Assembly: GCA_021795395.1 (NCBI GenBank)
Contig: JAJYPN010000019.1
Coordinates: 1 to 47,816, forward strand
Direction: 5' to 3'
Source: Pseudomonadota bacterium
GTDB taxonomy: Bacteria > Pseudomonadota > Gammaproteobacteria > Burkholderiales > Sulfuriferulaceae
DNA: 47,816 nucleotides
Positions 33,746 through 43,549 of the stretch are shown in pieces. Below the pieces are notes generated by a model. The model was not told where the DNA came from. It worked only from the letters and a program-made list of their open reading frames with translations, and made no database searches. A program made the translations under genes and the position numbers. Position 1 is the first letter of the stretch. Each line of letters opens with the position of its first letter.

Positions 33746-34546
33746 TTAAACGGTACTGAGCGCGGGCGTGAGATGCGGCGCCAGCGTTTGCAATAATTGT
33801 GCGAAAATTTTTGGGTTGCCGGCGACGATATTGCCGCTGTCGATATAACTGTCATTACCCTCAAAATCGCCGACCAGTCCGCCTGCTTCCTTGATCAGCA
33901 GGCAACCTGCGGCGATATCCCATTTCGACAGTCCGATTTCCCAGAAGCCGTCCAGATGGCCGGCTGCCACGTAAGCCAAGTCCAGCGCGGCGGAGCCGGG
34001 GCGGCGCACGCCCGAGGTTTTTTGCAGCATGTCGCGCAGCATCGCCATATAGGTATCGAGATGACTGAAATCGCGGTAGGGGAACCCGGTGCCGATCAGG
34101 GCTTCGGCCAGTTTGAGGCGTTTGCTGACGCGCAGCCGCCGATCGTTCAGATAGGCGCCTTTGCCGCGCGATGCCACGAACAGGTCATTGCGGTTGGGGT
34201 CGTAAATCACGGCCTGGTCGAGTTGTCCCTTGTGCACCAGGGCGATGGAAATGGAATACTGCGGAAAGCCATGCAGGAAATTGGTGGTGCCGTCGAGCGG
34301 GTCGATAATCCATTGATATTCCGAATCGCCTTGCCGTCCGCTCTCTTCTGCTAAAATGGCATGCGTCGGATACGCATCGAGCAGCACGCCGATGATGGCC
34401 GCTTCGGCGGCGCGATCTATTTCGGTGACGAAATCGTTGTGCTGTTTGTTTTGAACGGTTAATGCGTCGATATCGAGTGAGGCGCGAGTAATGATGCCGG
34501 ACGCGCGACGGGCAGCTTTCACTGCGGTGGTGAGCATGGGATGCAT
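33746..34546 (-). CDS. suhB: Inositol monophosphatase family protein SuhB
   Basis: 266 aa Mg-dependent phosphatase. [22 protein letters not shown] (metal-binding DPxDGT) and the C-terminal [15 protein letters not shown] are intact. In E. coli SuhB also joins rRNA antitermination complexes with Nus factors. That second role is family knowledge only. It is divergent from trmJ, as in many betaproteobacteria. Confidence 0.92.
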   Translation of the reverse strand: MHPMLTTAVKAARRASGIITRASLDIDALTVQNKQHNDFVTEIDRAAEAAIIGVLLDAYPTHAILAEESGRQGDSEYQWIIDPLDGTTNFLHGFPQYSISIALVHKGQLDQAVIYDPNRNDLFVASRGKGAYLNDRRLRVSKRLKLAEALIGTGFPYRDFSHLDTYMAMLRDMLQKTSGVRRPGSAALDLAYVAAGHLDGFWEIGLSKWDIAAGCLLIKEAGGLVGDFEGNDSYIDSGNIVAGNPKIFAQLLQTLAPHLTPALSTV

Positions 34547-34625
34547 GGCGGTGGGATAATGAACAAAATAACGTCTATTTTAACCTGAAACGGCAGTGTT
34601 TCTAATCAGTAAAAGGTAAATATAA

Positions 34626-35396
34626 TTGAGCAAGCCTGACAATCCGCTGGCAAATGTGCGTATCGTCCTCAGTCATACCAGTCATCCGGGAAATATCGGC
34701 GCCGCAGCGCGTGCCATGAAAACGATGGGCTTGCACGATCTGCGCCTGGTGCAGCCGAAGTCGTTTCCTGACCCGATGGCGGTTGCCATGTCGGCTGGGT
34801 CGACCGATGTGCTTGACGGCGCCGTCACTACAGCTACGTTGAGCGAATCGCTGGCGGGTGCGACGCTGGTGGCCGGCTGCACGGCGCGGCGGCGCGATCT
34901 GTCGCATGACTTATTGAGCGCGCGCGAGGCAGCGCCTATTCTGATTTCGCAGGCGTCGGTCGCGCCGGTGGCGCTGGTGTTCGGTACTGAAATGTCGGGG
35001 TTGACCAATGCCGAACTCGATCAGTGCCAGATGTTGGTGCGTATTCCGGCCAATCCCGATTACAGCTCGCTGAATCTGGCGGCCGCGGTGCAGATATTGG
35101 GCTACGAATTGCGCTGTGCCTTGCCTGATTCCGAGTATGCGGTCGCCGACGCGCGTAAGTCCCTCGCCGAACTGGCTGTGCATGAGGATCTGGAATTGTT
35201 TTATCGTGAAATGGAACAGGCTCTGTTGCAGATCGGATTTTTGAATCCGGCGGCGCCGCGCCGCTTGATGACCCGGCTGCGGCGATTGTACGCCCGGACA
35301 AGACTGGAGAAAGACGAGCTGAATATCCTGATGGGCATATTGAAGCATATAAAAACGCCGACGCCTGCCAGGCCGGTTGAACCCGAGAATTCTTGA
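34626..35396 (+). CDS. trmJ: tRNA (cytidine/uridine-2'-O-)-methyltransferase TrmJ
   Basis: 256 aa SPOUT enzyme methylating the ribose of position 32 in tRNAs. VLSHTSHPGNIGAAARAMKTMGL is motif 1, VFGTEMSGLTNAEL motif 2 and IPANPDYSSLNLAAAVQI motif 3, forming the SAM knot. A C-terminal dimer/tRNA-binding extension (about 165-256) is present. The start is TTG with AAAAGG 9 bases ahead. The stop codon lies inside the promoter/IscR-like box of cysE. Confidence 0.94.
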   Translation: MSKPDNPLANVRIVLSHTSHPGNIGAAARAMKTMGLHDLRLVQPKSFPDPMAVAMSAGSTDVLDGAVTTATLSESLAGATLVAGCTARRRDLSHDLLSAREAAPILISQASVAPVALVFGTEMSGLTNAELDQCQMLVRIPANPDYSSLNLAAAVQILGYELRCALPDSEYAVADARKSLAELAVHEDLELFYREMEQALLQIGFLNPAAPRRLMTRLRRLYARTRLEKDELNILMGILKHIKTPTPARPVEPENS

Positions 35397-35421
35397 CCGA
35401 ATTTATCGGGTATTGCATACT
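35389..35421 (+). promoter_or_regulatory. cysE promoter with IscR type-1-like box
   Basis: TTGACC (35393-35398) and CATACT (35416-35421) are 17 bases apart. The 25-base stretch 35389-35413 closely follows the IscR type-1 consensus (ATA..YYGACY...WWW...RRSTAT). The spacer GAATTTATCGGGTATTG is identical to the one in the iscR promoter. An Fe-S-loaded IscR would sit over the -35 to -10 region and repress. Confidence 0.65.
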
Positions 35422-35458
35422 AAAGCCAACCTGAAACCAAGAATGAGCGGGAATCCTG

Positions 35459-36202
35459 ATGTTTAAACAGCTGCGCGAAGATATAGCGGTGGTATTCGAA
35501 CGCGATCCCGCTGCCCGTTCGTCTTTCGAGGTGCTGACGACTTATCCCGGCATACACGCCATTTTGTTGCACCGGCTGGCGGCATGTCTGTGGCGCGCAG
35601 GATTGAAATGGCTGGCGCGATTCATCGCTTTTTTCGGCCGATGGGCCACAGGGATCGAAATTCATCCCGGCGCGCACATCGGGCGTCGCGTGTTCATCGA
35701 CCACGGCATGGGGATTGTGATCGGCGAGACGGCCGAGGTCGGCGACGATTGCACGCTGTACCATCAGGTTACGCTGGGCGGCACGTCGTGGAACGAGGGC
35801 AAGCGCCACCCTACGCTGGGAAAGGGAGTCGTCGTGGGGGCGGGGGCGAAAATTCTCGGCCCGTTACTGATTGGCGACGGAGCCCGGATAGGTTCGAATG
35901 CGGTAGTCGTGAAAGACGTTCCCGCCAATGCCACGGCGGTCGGTATTCCGGCGCGGGTATTATCCGCTGCGGCAGCGCCTACGGCGGTCAAGAAATTGGG
36001 TTTTACCGCTTACGCCATCAGCGCCGACATGAACGATCCCATGGTGAAAGTAGTGCATGGATTGATCGATCACTCCGCCGCCATGAACGAGCGCATAGAC
36101 TGGATCGTCGCGCAATTGAAAGCGATGGGCGTCGAATGCTCGGTGGACGCTGCCAAACCGGATGATTTCGATCGCGAATATTTAAATAAAATAGTTGACT
36201 GA
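35459..36202 (+). CDS. cysE: Serine O-acetyltransferase
   Basis: 247 aa. It makes O-acetylserine from serine and acetyl-CoA, the committed step to cysteine. An N-terminal helical part (about 1-60) precedes a left-handed beta-helix with [43 protein letters not shown] and [12 protein letters not shown]. It lies directly upstream of iscR, an arrangement common in betaproteobacteria, and cysteine is the sulfur donor for IscS. Its last codons overlap the iscR promoter box. Confidence 0.95.
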   Translation: MFKQLREDIAVVFERDPAARSSFEVLTTYPGIHAILLHRLAACLWRAGLKWLARFIAFFGRWATGIEIHPGAHIGRRVFIDHGMGIVIGETAEVGDDCTLYHQVTLGGTSWNEGKRHPTLGKGVVVGAGAKILGPLLIGDGARIGSNAVVVKDVPANATAVGIPARVLSAAAAPTAVKKLGFTAYAISADMNDPMVKVVHGLIDHSAAMNERIDWIVAQLKAMGVECSVDAAKPDDFDREYLNKIVD

Positions 36203-36223
36203 ATTTATCGGGTATTGTATTGT
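36191..36223 (+). promoter_or_regulatory. isc operon promoter with IscR type-1 box
   Basis: TTGACT (36195-36200), 17-base spacer GAATTTATCGGGTATTG, then TATTGT (36218-36223). Bases 36191-36215 match the type-1 IscR site nearly throughout (ATAGTTGACT at one end, GGGTAT at the other). The box overlaps the cysE stop. This fits autorepression of the isc operon by holo-IscR, as known in E. coli. Confidence 0.75.
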
Positions 36224-36256
36224 CTCAATCATTGTAAGTGATACGGGATACGGATC

Positions 36257-36733
36257 ATGCGCTTGACAACCAAAGGGCGGTTTGCGGTAACCGCCATGAT
36301 CGATGTGGCGTTGAACGACGGCAAAGGGCCGGTGACATTGGCTGGCATCAGTGAACGGCAAAAGATATCGCTCTCGTATCTGGAGCAGCTATTCGGCAAA
36401 CTGCGGCGCTCCGATCTGGTCGAGAGCGTGCGCGGACCCGGAGGCGGTTATCGGGTTGCGCGCGGTCTGGCGGATATCTCGGTGGCACAAATCATCCAGG
36501 CCGTGGATGAGCCGATGGATGCTACGCAATGCGGTGGTCTGGAAAACTGCCATGACGATCAGCGCTGCATGACGCATGAATTGTGGTCTAATCTGAACCA
36601 GTGCATACAGAACTATCTGGTCAGGGTTACCCTGGCAAGCCTGGTGGAAGCGCAACAAAAGAAAGGCGCGGCCACTTCGGTAGTATGCGATCGGCGGGTC
36701 AAATCCGATAAGGCGCCGGTTGCTCCGGCGTAA
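36257..36733 (+). CDS. iscR: Fe-S cluster-sensing regulator IscR
   Basis: 158 aa Rrf2-family winged-helix repressor. MRLTTKGRFAVTAMIDVAL and the recognition region RQKISLSYLEQLFGKLRRSDLVESVRGPGGGYRV are typical. The [2Fe-2S] ligands are the three cysteines in CGGLENCHDDQRC plus the following His (about residues 92-107). Apo- and holo-forms bind different sites. It is first in iscRSUA-hscBA-fdx-iscX and has its own box upstream. Confidence 0.97.
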   Translation: MRLTTKGRFAVTAMIDVALNDGKGPVTLAGISERQKISLSYLEQLFGKLRRSDLVESVRGPGGGYRVARGLADISVAQIIQAVDEPMDATQCGGLENCHDDQRCMTHELWSNLNQCIQNYLVRVTLASLVEAQQKKGAATSVVCDRRVKSDKAPVAPA

Positions 36734-36792
36734 TTCGATTGCCGGTAGTTCGTAGAGCGCGCGAACAGCTATTTTATGATTGGAGCAGTTAA

Positions 36793-38004
36793 ATGTTGAA
36801 ACACCCGATTTACATGGATTATTCGGCAACCACGCCTGTGGATCCGCGGGTTGCGGCGAAAATGATCCCATACCTGACCGAACAGTACGGCAATCCGGCC
36901 AGCCGGTCGCACGCTTACGGCTGGGAAGCCGACAAGGCCGTGGAAAATGCGCGCGAGGAAGTGGCGAAACTGGTGAAAGCGGACGCCAAGGATATCGTCT
37001 GGACTTCCGGCGCGACCGAATCGATCAATCTGGCCCTTAAAGGCGCAGCGCATTTTTACAAGGGTAAAGGCAAACATCTGATTACCCTGCGCACCGAGCA
37101 TAAAGCGACGCTCGACACGATGCGCGAGCTGGAGCGCGAAGGCTATGAGGTCACCTACCTGACTCCGGAAGCCAACGGCCTGATAGATATCGAAAAATTC
37201 AGGGAGGCGATCCGCCCGGATACGATATTGGCATCCGTGCTCTTTGTGAATAACGAAATCGGCGTCATCCAGGATATTGCCGCGATGGGCGAGATTTGCC
37301 GGGAGCGCGGCGTGATTTTTCACGTCGATGCGGCGCAGGCGACAGGTAAGGTCGATATCGATCTGGGCGCGCTGAAAGTCGATCTGATGTCGTTTTCCGC
37401 GCATAAAACGTACGGACCGAAAGGCGTGGGCGCCCTGTACGTGCGGCGCAAGCCTCGCGTGCGGATCGAAGCGCAGATGCACGGGGGCGGACATGAGCGC
37501 GGCATGCGTTCGGGTACGCTGGCTACGCACCAGATCGTCGGCATGGGCGAAGCGTTTCGTATCGCGCGGGAAGAAATGGCGCTGGAAAACGCCCGCATAC
37601 GCAAATTGCGCGACCGTTTGCTGCAAGGGCTTTCCGATATCGAAGAAGTCCATGTCAACGGCGATATGGTGCATCGCGTACCGCACAATCTGAACGTCAG
37701 CTTCAACTTCGTCGAAGGTGAGTCCTTGCTGATGGCGATCAAGGATCTGGCGGTTTCGTCAGGTTCCGCCTGTACTTCCGCCAGCCTGGAGCCGTCTTAT
37801 GTTTTGCGGGCGCTGGGACGTTCCGACGAATTGGCGCACAGCTCGATCCGTTTTTCCATCGGTCGTTATACCAGCGAGCAGGATGTCGATTATGCGATCG
37901 AATTATTGCATCAAAAAATCGGCAAGCTGCGCGAATTGTCGCCGCTGTGGGAAATGTTCAAGGAAGGTGTGGATCTGAATAGCGTGAAATGGGCCGCCCA
38001 CTAG
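36793..38004 (+). CDS. iscS: Cysteine desulfurase IscS
   Basis: 403 aa PLP enzyme giving persulfide sulfur for clusters and thiolated t[18 protein letters not shown] starts the fold, the PLP lysine is in [12 protein letters not shown], and the mobile catalytic cysteine is in [21 protein letters not shown]. The length equals E. coli IscS. It is 59 bases after iscR and before the scaffold iscU. Confidence 0.98.
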   Translation: MLKHPIYMDYSATTPVDPRVAAKMIPYLTEQYGNPASRSHAYGWEADKAVENAREEVAKLVKADAKDIVWTSGATESINLALKGAAHFYKGKGKHLITLRTEHKATLDTMRELEREGYEVTYLTPEANGLIDIEKFREAIRPDTILASVLFVNNEIGVIQDIAAMGEICRERGVIFHVDAAQATGKVDIDLGALKVDLMSFSAHKTYGPKGVGALYVRRKPRVRIEAQMHGGGHERGMRSGTLATHQIVGMGEAFRIAREEMALENARIRKLRDRLLQGLSDIEEVHVNGDMVHRVPHNLNVSFNFVEGESLLMAIKDLAVSSGSACTSASLEPSYVLRALGRSDELAHSSIRFSIGRYTSEQDVDYAIELLHQKIGKLRELSPLWEMFKEGVDLNSVKWAAH

Positions 38005-38051
38005 GCAAAACGGCGGCATACGATTAATTGAGTGTATCAGGAGAACTAATC

Positions 38052-38453
38052 ATGGCATACAGCGATAAAGTGTTGGATCATTATGAAAACCCTCGTAACG
38101 TGGGCTCTTTCGCCAAGGAAGACGACGCGGTCGGCACCGGCATGGTCGGCGCTCCGGCTTGCGGCGACGTGATGAAACTTCAGATCAAGGTCAACAAGGA
38201 CGGTATCATCGAAGACGCCAAATTCAAGACCTACGGTTGCGGCTCGGCGATTGCTTCGAGCTCGCTGGTAACGGAATGGGTCAAAGGCAAAACACTGGAT
38301 CAGGCGATGGAAATCCGCAATACGGCCATCGCCGAGGAGCTGGCCTTGCCTCCGGTCAAGATCCATTGCTCGATACTGGCCGAAGACGCGATCAAGGCGG
38401 CGGTCGAAGACTATAAGGTCAAGCACGGCGAACTTGCCACCGGTACCCATTAA
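38052..38453 (+). CDS. iscU: Fe-S cluster scaffold IscU
   Basis: 133 aa. The three ligand cysteines are in [19 protein letters not shown] and [12 protein letters not shown], with the conserved Asp after the first. The HscA-recognition LPPVK motif precedes the last cysteine. The start [20 protein letters not shown] follows AGGAGAA. The opening from 38028 is not conserved. Confidence 0.98.
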   Translation: MAYSDKVLDHYENPRNVGSFAKEDDAVGTGMVGAPACGDVMKLQIKVNKDGIIEDAKFKTYGCGSAIASSSLVTEWVKGKTLDQAMEIRNTAIAEELALPPVKIHCSILAEDAIKAAVEDYKVKHGELATGTH

Positions 38454-38463
38454 GGAGGGAAAA

Positions 38464-38787
38464 ATGGCTATTACTGTGACCGAAAGCGCGGCGAAACATG
38501 TTGCGGATTTTTTGGCCAAGCGCGGCAAGGGCGTAGGTTTGCGTCTGGGCGTACGCACCAGCGGGTGTTCGGGCATGGCCTACAAACTGGAATTTGCCGA
38601 TAAGATCGAGGCCGACGACGTGACGTTTTCCGATCATGGCGTGACCGTTTTGATCGACCCCAAAAGCTTGCCGTATATCGATGGCATGGAACTCGATTTT
38701 ACGCGCGAAGGATTGAACGAAGGTTTCCGCTTCAACAACCCCAACGTCAAGAACGAATGCGGTTGCGGCGAGAGCTTTAACGTCTGA
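38464..38787 (+). CDS. iscA: A-type Fe-S carrier IscA
   Basis: 107 aa. The conserved cysteines are in [14 protein letters not shown] and the terminal NECGCGESF. It delivers [4Fe-4S] clusters to apoproteins. The start [13 protein letters not shown] is preceded by AAGGAGGG. The in-frame ATG at 38434 is inside iscU. It lies 10 bases after iscU. Confidence 0.97.
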   Translation: MAITVTESAAKHVADFLAKRGKGVGLRLGVRTSGCSGMAYKLEFADKIEADDVTFSDHGVTVLIDPKSLPYIDGMELDFTREGLNEGFRFNNPNVKNECGCGESFNV

Positions 38788-38792
38788 CGCTG

Positions 38793-39326
38793 ATGGAGTT
38801 CGATTTTAATCGCAACCATTTCGAGCTGTTCGGCTTGCCGGTGGCGTTCGACCTGGACGCGGCGTTACTGGAATCCGCTTACCGACAGTTGCAGGGGCAG
38901 GTGCATCCTGACAAATACGCACATCTGTCCGATGCGGAGAAACGCGCCTCGATGCAATGGTCGAGCCGGGTGAATGAAGCCTATCAAACGCTTAAATCGC
39001 CGCTCGATCGCGCGGTTTACCTTTTGCAATTGAACGGTATCGACGCGTTGGCGCAATCGAATACGCAATTGCCTATGGATTTTCTGATGCAGCAAATCGA
39101 ATGGCGCGAAGCGATACAGGAAGCTGCCAGATCGTCGGATCTGACCGCCCTGCAACGGGTCGAGCGCGAAATCGCGGCGCAGACCCAAGCTTGGCGCGAG
39201 CGGTTATCGGTGGAATTGGATCGGCAGCATAATCTGGAGGCTGCCACCGCTACGGTGCGTCAACTTAAATTTGTCGATAAAATAACGGCGGAGATAGACG
39301 ACACCTACGCTATTCTGGATAACTAA
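38793..39326 (+). CDS. hscB: Fe-S co-chaperone HscB
   Basis: 177 aa. The N-terminal J-domain includes NHFELFGLPVAFDLD and the HPDKY tripeptide motif (about residue 37). The C-terminal three-helix domain (about 85-177) binds IscU. It stimulates HscA ATPase to release clusters. It is 5 bases after iscA and 16 before hscA. Confidence 0.96.
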   Translation: MEFDFNRNHFELFGLPVAFDLDAALLESAYRQLQGQVHPDKYAHLSDAEKRASMQWSSRVNEAYQTLKSPLDRAVYLLQLNGIDALAQSNTQLPMDFLMQQIEWREAIQEAARSSDLTALQRVEREIAAQTQAWRERLSVELDRQHNLEAATATVRQLKFVDKITAEIDDTYAILDN

Positions 39327-39342
39327 GGCTTGTTAAAATTTC

Positions 39343-41205
39343 ATGGCACTTTTGCAAATTTCAGAACCCGGGATGAGCACTGCGCCTCATCAACATCGTC
39401 TTGCCGCAGGTATCGATCTGGGAACCACCAATTCTCTGGTAGCCAGCGTCCGTAACGGCATCGCCGTCGTCATCAACGACGAAGGCGGGCATGCATTGCT
39501 CCCTTCCGTAGTCCGGTATGTGCCGGCTGGCGAGCCGGTTGTCGGTTACGCGGCGCAGGCCTGTCAAAGCCTGGACCCTCATAATACGGTTATTTCCGTC
39601 AAGCGATTCATGGGACGTGGACTCAAGGATATCAAGGAAGCGGCAAATCTCCCTTATCATTTTGTCGATGCGCCCGGCATGGTGCAGATCAAAACGGCAG
39701 CAGGAATCAGGAATCCGGTGGAAGTATCGGCAGATATTTTGCGTGTATTGCGCGATCGCGCGGAGCGTGCTTTGGGCGACAAGCTGACTGGCGTTGTCAT
39801 TACCGTGCCCGCCTATTTCGACGATGCACAGCGCCAGGCGACCAAAGACGCCGCCCAGCTCGCCGGCCTCAATGTCTTGCGCCTGCTCAACGAGCCTACC
39901 GCCGCCGCCATTGCCTACGGGCTGGATAACGGCTCCGAAGGCGTTTACGCCGTTTACGATCTGGGCGGGGGCACCTTCGATATCTCTATCCTGCGCTTGT
40001 CGCGCGGCGTGTTCGAAGTACTTGCTACCAACGGCGATTCCGCGCTGGGCGGCGACGATTTCGACCAGCGCATTTTCTGCTGGGTGCTGGAACAGGCGAA
40101 ATTTCCCGAATTGACTGCCGAAGATACTCGTATGTTGCTGGGTAAGGCGCGCGATGCAAAAGAATCACTGACCGAACATCGCGAAGTGAACATTACCGCG
40201 CTGCTGGCATCGGGCGAAACCATCGATGTCATTTTAACTGCCGGCGAATTTAACGACATCACCTCCAGCCTCGTCAATAAAACTTTGGCTCCAACCCGTA
40301 AAGCCCTGCGCGATGCCGGATTGAGTACCAATGAAATCAAAGGGGTAGTGATGGTAGGCGGTTCAACCCGCATGCCGCGCATCCAGTCCGCGGTAGCGGA
40401 ATTTTTCGGCCAGACTCCGCTGACCAATCTCGATCCCGATAAAGTTGTCGCGCTCGGCGCTGCGATACAGGCCAATGTACTGGCAGGCAACCGGGCGGAA
40501 GAAGAATGGCTGCTGCTGGACGTGACACCGCTGTCTCTCGGTATCGAGACGATGGGCGGCCTGGCGGAAAAGATCATTCCGCGCAATACCACGATTCCGG
40601 TGGCGCGCGCTCAGGAATTCACGACGTATAAAGACGGCCAGACGGCGATGAGCATACACGTCGTCCAGGGTGAGCGCGAGCTGGTCAGCGATTGCCGTTC
40701 GCTGGCGCGTTTCGAACTGCGCGGCATACCGCCGATGGTCGCCGGGGCGGCCCGTATCCGGGTGACCTTGCAGGTCGATGCCGACGGTTTGTTATCCGTT
40801 TCCGCCGAAGAATTGAAAAGCGGCGTACAGGCGGCCATTACTGTCAAACCTACGTATGGATTGGCCGACGAGGACATCACGCGCATGCTGCAGGCAGGTT
40901 TCGCCTACGCCAAAGACGACATGCAGATGCGTGCATTGCAGGAAGCGCGGGTCGATGCCGAGAGATTGCTCGACGCCACGCAAACGGCGATAGCTGAAAA
41001 TGGAACCGATCTGCTCAGCGCCGCCGAACTCGACCGCATCGCAGCCGCCATGAATACGCTCAGGCAATTGATACAGACTGACGATGCTCATGCCATCAAG
41101 GACGCGGCGGATGCATTGAATCATGCGACCGGCGACTTTGCAGCGCGGCGGATGGACAACAGCGTCAAACAGGCTTTGTCCGGCCAGCGACTGGATACTA
41201 TTTGA
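39343..41205 (+). CDS. hscA: Fe-S chaperone HscA (Hsp70 family)
   Basis: 620 aa. [14 protein letters not shown] is the phosphate-1 motif, [14 protein letters not shown] phosphate-2 and [14 protein letters not shown] the adenosine motif. The substrate-binding domain (about 390-540) and lid complete it. It acts with HscB on the IscU LPPVK peptide. The N-terminal [12 protein letters not shown] is a common HscA start. The operon continues with fdx. Confidence 0.97.
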   Translation: MALLQISEPGMSTAPHQHRLAAGIDLGTTNSLVASVRNGIAVVINDEGGHALLPSVVRYVPAGEPVVGYAAQACQSLDPHNTVISVKRFMGRGLKDIKEAANLPYHFVDAPGMVQIKTAAGIRNPVEVSADILRVLRDRAERALGDKLTGVVITVPAYFDDAQRQATKDAAQLAGLNVLRLLNEPTAAAIAYGLDNGSEGVYAVYDLGGGTFDISILRLSRGVFEVLATNGDSALGGDDFDQRIFCWVLEQAKFPELTAEDTRMLLGKARDAKESLTEHREVNITALLASGETIDVILTAGEFNDITSSLVNKTLAPTRKALRDAGLSTNEIKGVVMVGGSTRMPRIQSAVAEFFGQTPLTNLDPDKVVALGAAIQANVLAGNRAEEEWLLLDVTPLSLGIETMGGLAEKIIPRNTTIPVARAQEFTTYKDGQTAMSIHVVQGERELVSDCRSLARFELRGIPPMVAGAARIRVTLQVDADGLLSVSAEELKSGVQAAITVKPTYGLADEDITRMLQAGFAYAKDDMQMRALQEARVDAERLLDATQTAIAENGTDLLSAAELDRIAAAMNTLRQLIQTDDAHAIKDAADALNHATGDFAARRMDNSVKQALSGQRLDTI

Positions 41206-41226
41206 TCGATACCCATCAGGAAAAAT

Positions 41227-41565
41227 ATGCCCCAACTCATAGTGTTACCTCACCCCGAACTTTGCCCCGAAGGCGCCGCGATCGACGCGAAACCGGGCAT
41301 CAGCATTTGCGATACGCTGTTGAATAACGATATCGAAATCGAACACGCCTGCGAAAAATCCTGCGCCTGCACCACCTGCCACGTGATCGTGCGCGAAGGG
41401 TTTTCCTCGTTGAACCCCTCCGATGAACAGGAGGATGACCTGTTGGACAAAGCGTGGGGCCTGGAACCGAATTCACGTTTATCCTGCCAGGCGGTGGTAG
41501 CGAACCATGACCTGGTCATAGAGATTCCGAAATATACGATCAACATGGTCAAGGAAGGGCATTGA
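41227..41565 (+). CDS. fdx: [2Fe-2S] ferredoxin of the ISC system
   Basis: 112 aa adrenodoxin-type ferredoxin. The ligands are C42, C48, C51 and C87 (C-x5-C-x2-C-x35-C). It gives electrons for cluster assembly on IscU. EHACEKSCACTTCHVIVREG and the C-terminal SRLSCQAVV are typical. It ends one base before iscX. Confidence 0.97.
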   Translation: MPQLIVLPHPELCPEGAAIDAKPGISICDTLLNNDIEIEHACEKSCACTTCHVIVREGFSSLNPSDEQEDDLLDKAWGLEPNSRLSCQAVVANHDLVIEIPKYTINMVKEGH

Positions 41566-41566
41566 G

Positions 41567-41761
41567 ATGAAATGGACCGACACGTTGGAAATTGCGATCG
41601 AACTGATGGAAACTCATCCCGATGTCGATCCCAAAGCCATCCGTTTTACCGACTTGCACCGTTGGGTGGTCGAGTTGCCGGAATTCAGCGACGACCCCGA
41701 ACGCTCCAACGAAAAAATACTGGAAGCGATACAGATGACCTGGATTGATGAGGCGGAGTAG
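41567..41761 (+). CDS. iscX: IscX (YfhJ), Fe-S assembly modulator
   Basis: 64 aa acidic protein with KWTDTLEIAIEL near the N-terminus, the FTDLHRWVVELPEF strand and the terminal ILEAIQMTWIDE. It binds IscS and slows cluster assembly depending on iron. It is the last gene of the isc operon. No clear terminator is seen in the 159 bases that follow. Confidence 0.96.
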   Translation: MKWTDTLEIAIELMETHPDVDPKAIRFTDLHRWVVELPEFSDDPERSNEKILEAIQMTWIDEAE

Positions 41762-41920
41762 GCAAGGCCGAAGTTTGTCAATTTCCATCCTTCAAACCTG
41801 TCGGCAACTCGATCGAAAGGTGCGATTTCAGGCCCGGTAGCACAGGAGTTATCATCTTATTCATTATCTGGAAATCGGGAGCCTATATCTTTTTACCCCA
41901 TGTGATTTCCGAAAAAGCAA

Positions 41921-43354
41921 TTACTTAGGTTCATTTTGAATCGGGCGATGAGACAAGTTCAAAACAATCTTGGAAAAAATTTCTGAGGACAAAGAATCTT
42001 CGAACGAAGCCACATTAAATCTAAACCAGGGAGATGGCCCTTGCTGGGGGGAGAAGAGTCTTCCTGGTGCCAAAGTGACCCCCTGCGCTGATGCTATATT
42101 GGCTATATCTGCCGTATCAACCATATCCGGTAATTTGGCCCAAACGAAGACACCACCCTCAGGTTCGAGATAAGGCACAAAACCTATTTTTTCAAGTGTG
42201 CAAACAGCCTTTTCACGGGCAATCTGCAAACGCCCGCGTAGCTTATCGAGATGCTTACGGTAATAACCATCTATCAAAAGCTGATAAACGATACGCTCTC
42301 CAATTTCCGAAGTCGTAAAGCCCGTCAAGAGCTTTAGATCCGTGATGTTTTCAGCAATGCTCTCTTTGCAGGCCAAGAATCCTACTCTAAGGCTTGCAGA
42401 AATCGTTTTTGAAAAACTCCCGATATATATCACTCTTTCCAACTGGTCCAATGTGGCAAGACGGGTCATCACAGAAGGATGAAAATCACCGTAGATGTCA
42501 TCTTCCACAATCAGAAGATTGAACCTTTCGGCAAGTTTTAACACCCGGTAGGCGACTGCCTGGCTGATGCTGGCACCGGTCGGATTATGGAGGACAGTAT
42601 TGGTGAAATACATTTTCGGCCGATGCTCTCTGATCATTGCTTCCAGCATTGTGGTGTCGGGTCCTTCCAGACCCCAGGAAACTCCAACAATGTTTGCACC
42701 CAGCGACTTGAGAGCACCAAAGAGAATAAAGTGGCCCGGGTCATCAACCAATACGTGATCCCCTGGGCGGATAAAATATCGCGCCAAGAGATCCAACGCA
42801 TGCGTCGCACCTTTCGTGAGGACAATCTGTGCCGGCGTTGATCTGACACCGATTTCCGACAACCTGTGCTGCAAAACTTCCCTTAATGGTAAATATCCCT
42901 CTGGAGTCCCATAAGCTGTAAGGAATTCTCCGGCTCTTCCAGACAAAGTTCTTAAACTGCGTTTGATGCCAGCTTCATCCAACCATGATCCCGGAAGCCA
43001 TCCATCTCCCGGCATAGCAAATGAAGATTTTCCCTGAAGAGAATTTCTTAATAACCAGAGCACATCAATGGCTCGATCCAGTTTGTAGACGGATTGTCGG
43101 GCAGAGGGCGTTCTGTGGCGTGGAGCGACATAAAAACCCGAACCCCGTCTGGAATTCAAATATGCCATAGCAACCAGGCGATCATAGGCTTGAACAACGG
43201 TAAACCGGCTTACCCGGTGATCCAAGGCAAATTTTCTGATGGATGGGAGCCGCATACCGGTACGCATCATTCTTTTGTCAATCTGATCTTTGATGACATT
43301 GACAATCTGATCAGTCAGTGAATCCTTGCTATTGGAATCAATAAATATCTTCAT
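41921..43354 (-). CDS. MocR-type transcription regulator (GntR wHTH + aminotransferase fold)
   Basis: 477 aa. The N-terminal GntR winged helix (about 10-78) includes GMRLPSIRKFA and SRFTVVQAYDRL. The C-terminal class I aminotransferase-like domain (about 115-470) has HNPTG (N257), VEDDIYGDF (D285/D286) and the PLP lysine K316 in GSFSKTISASLRVGF. MocR proteins usually sense PLP or an amino-acid/amine adduct and control a divergent gene. Here the divergent neighbour is the di-iron oxidase gene. Codon use is less GC-biased than in the isc operon, marking the start of an accessory region. Confidence 0.9.
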   Translation of the reverse strand: MKIFIDSNSKDSLTDQIVNVIKDQIDKRMMRTGMRLPSIRKFALDHRVSRFTVVQAYDRLVAMAYLNSRRGSGFYVAPRHRTPSARQSVYKLDRAIDVLWLLRNSLQGKSSFAMPGDGWLPGSWLDEAGIKRSLRTLSGRAGEFLTAYGTPEGYLPLREVLQHRLSEIGVRSTPAQIVLTKGATHALDLLARYFIRPGDHVLVDDPGHFILFGALKSLGANIVGVSWGLEGPDTTMLEAMIREHRPKMYFTNTVLHNPTGASISQAVAYRVLKLAERFNLLIVEDDIYGDFHPSVMTRLATLDQLERVIYIGSFSKTISASLRVGFLACKESIAENITDLKLLTGFTTSEIGERIVYQLLIDGYYRKHLDKLRGRLQIAREKAVCTLEKIGFVPYLEPEGGVFVWAKLPDMVDTADIANIASAQGVTLAPGRLFSPQQGPSPWFRFNVASFEDSLSSEIFSKIVLNLSHRPIQNEPK

Positions 43355-43414
43355 CGGCGATTGTCATGGCTCCATAACCAGTACAGGTTTCAAAAGAATC
43401 ACTCAGATTGGCCA

Positions 43415-43442
43415 TGTACACCTATGAAACTGTCTTTATAAA
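43415..43442 (+). promoter_or_regulatory. Candidate promoter for the oxidase-ligase genes
   Basis: TGTACA (43415-43420) and TATAAA (43437-43442) are 16 bases apart in the 114+ base divergent gap next to the MocR gene. Nearby GTACAGGT (43381-43388) and GTACACCT (43416-43423) are similar short words that could be regulator half-sites. The -35 is weak, which would fit activation. Confidence 0.3.
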
Positions 43443-43549
43443 ATACACAGCGTCATCAATGGTCATACGTGAAGGATATACCTCTCGCGGCAGAATTGAA
43501 AATCCATATTCAAAGTCGAGAGAAACCTACAAGGGAGAAAAAGGTGATT

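Noticed and set aside
43469..43549. GTG-started N-terminal extension of the di-iron oxidase
   Set aside because: No Shine-Dalgarno is seen, while ATG 43550 has GGGAG/AAGG upstream. Kept as an alternative only.
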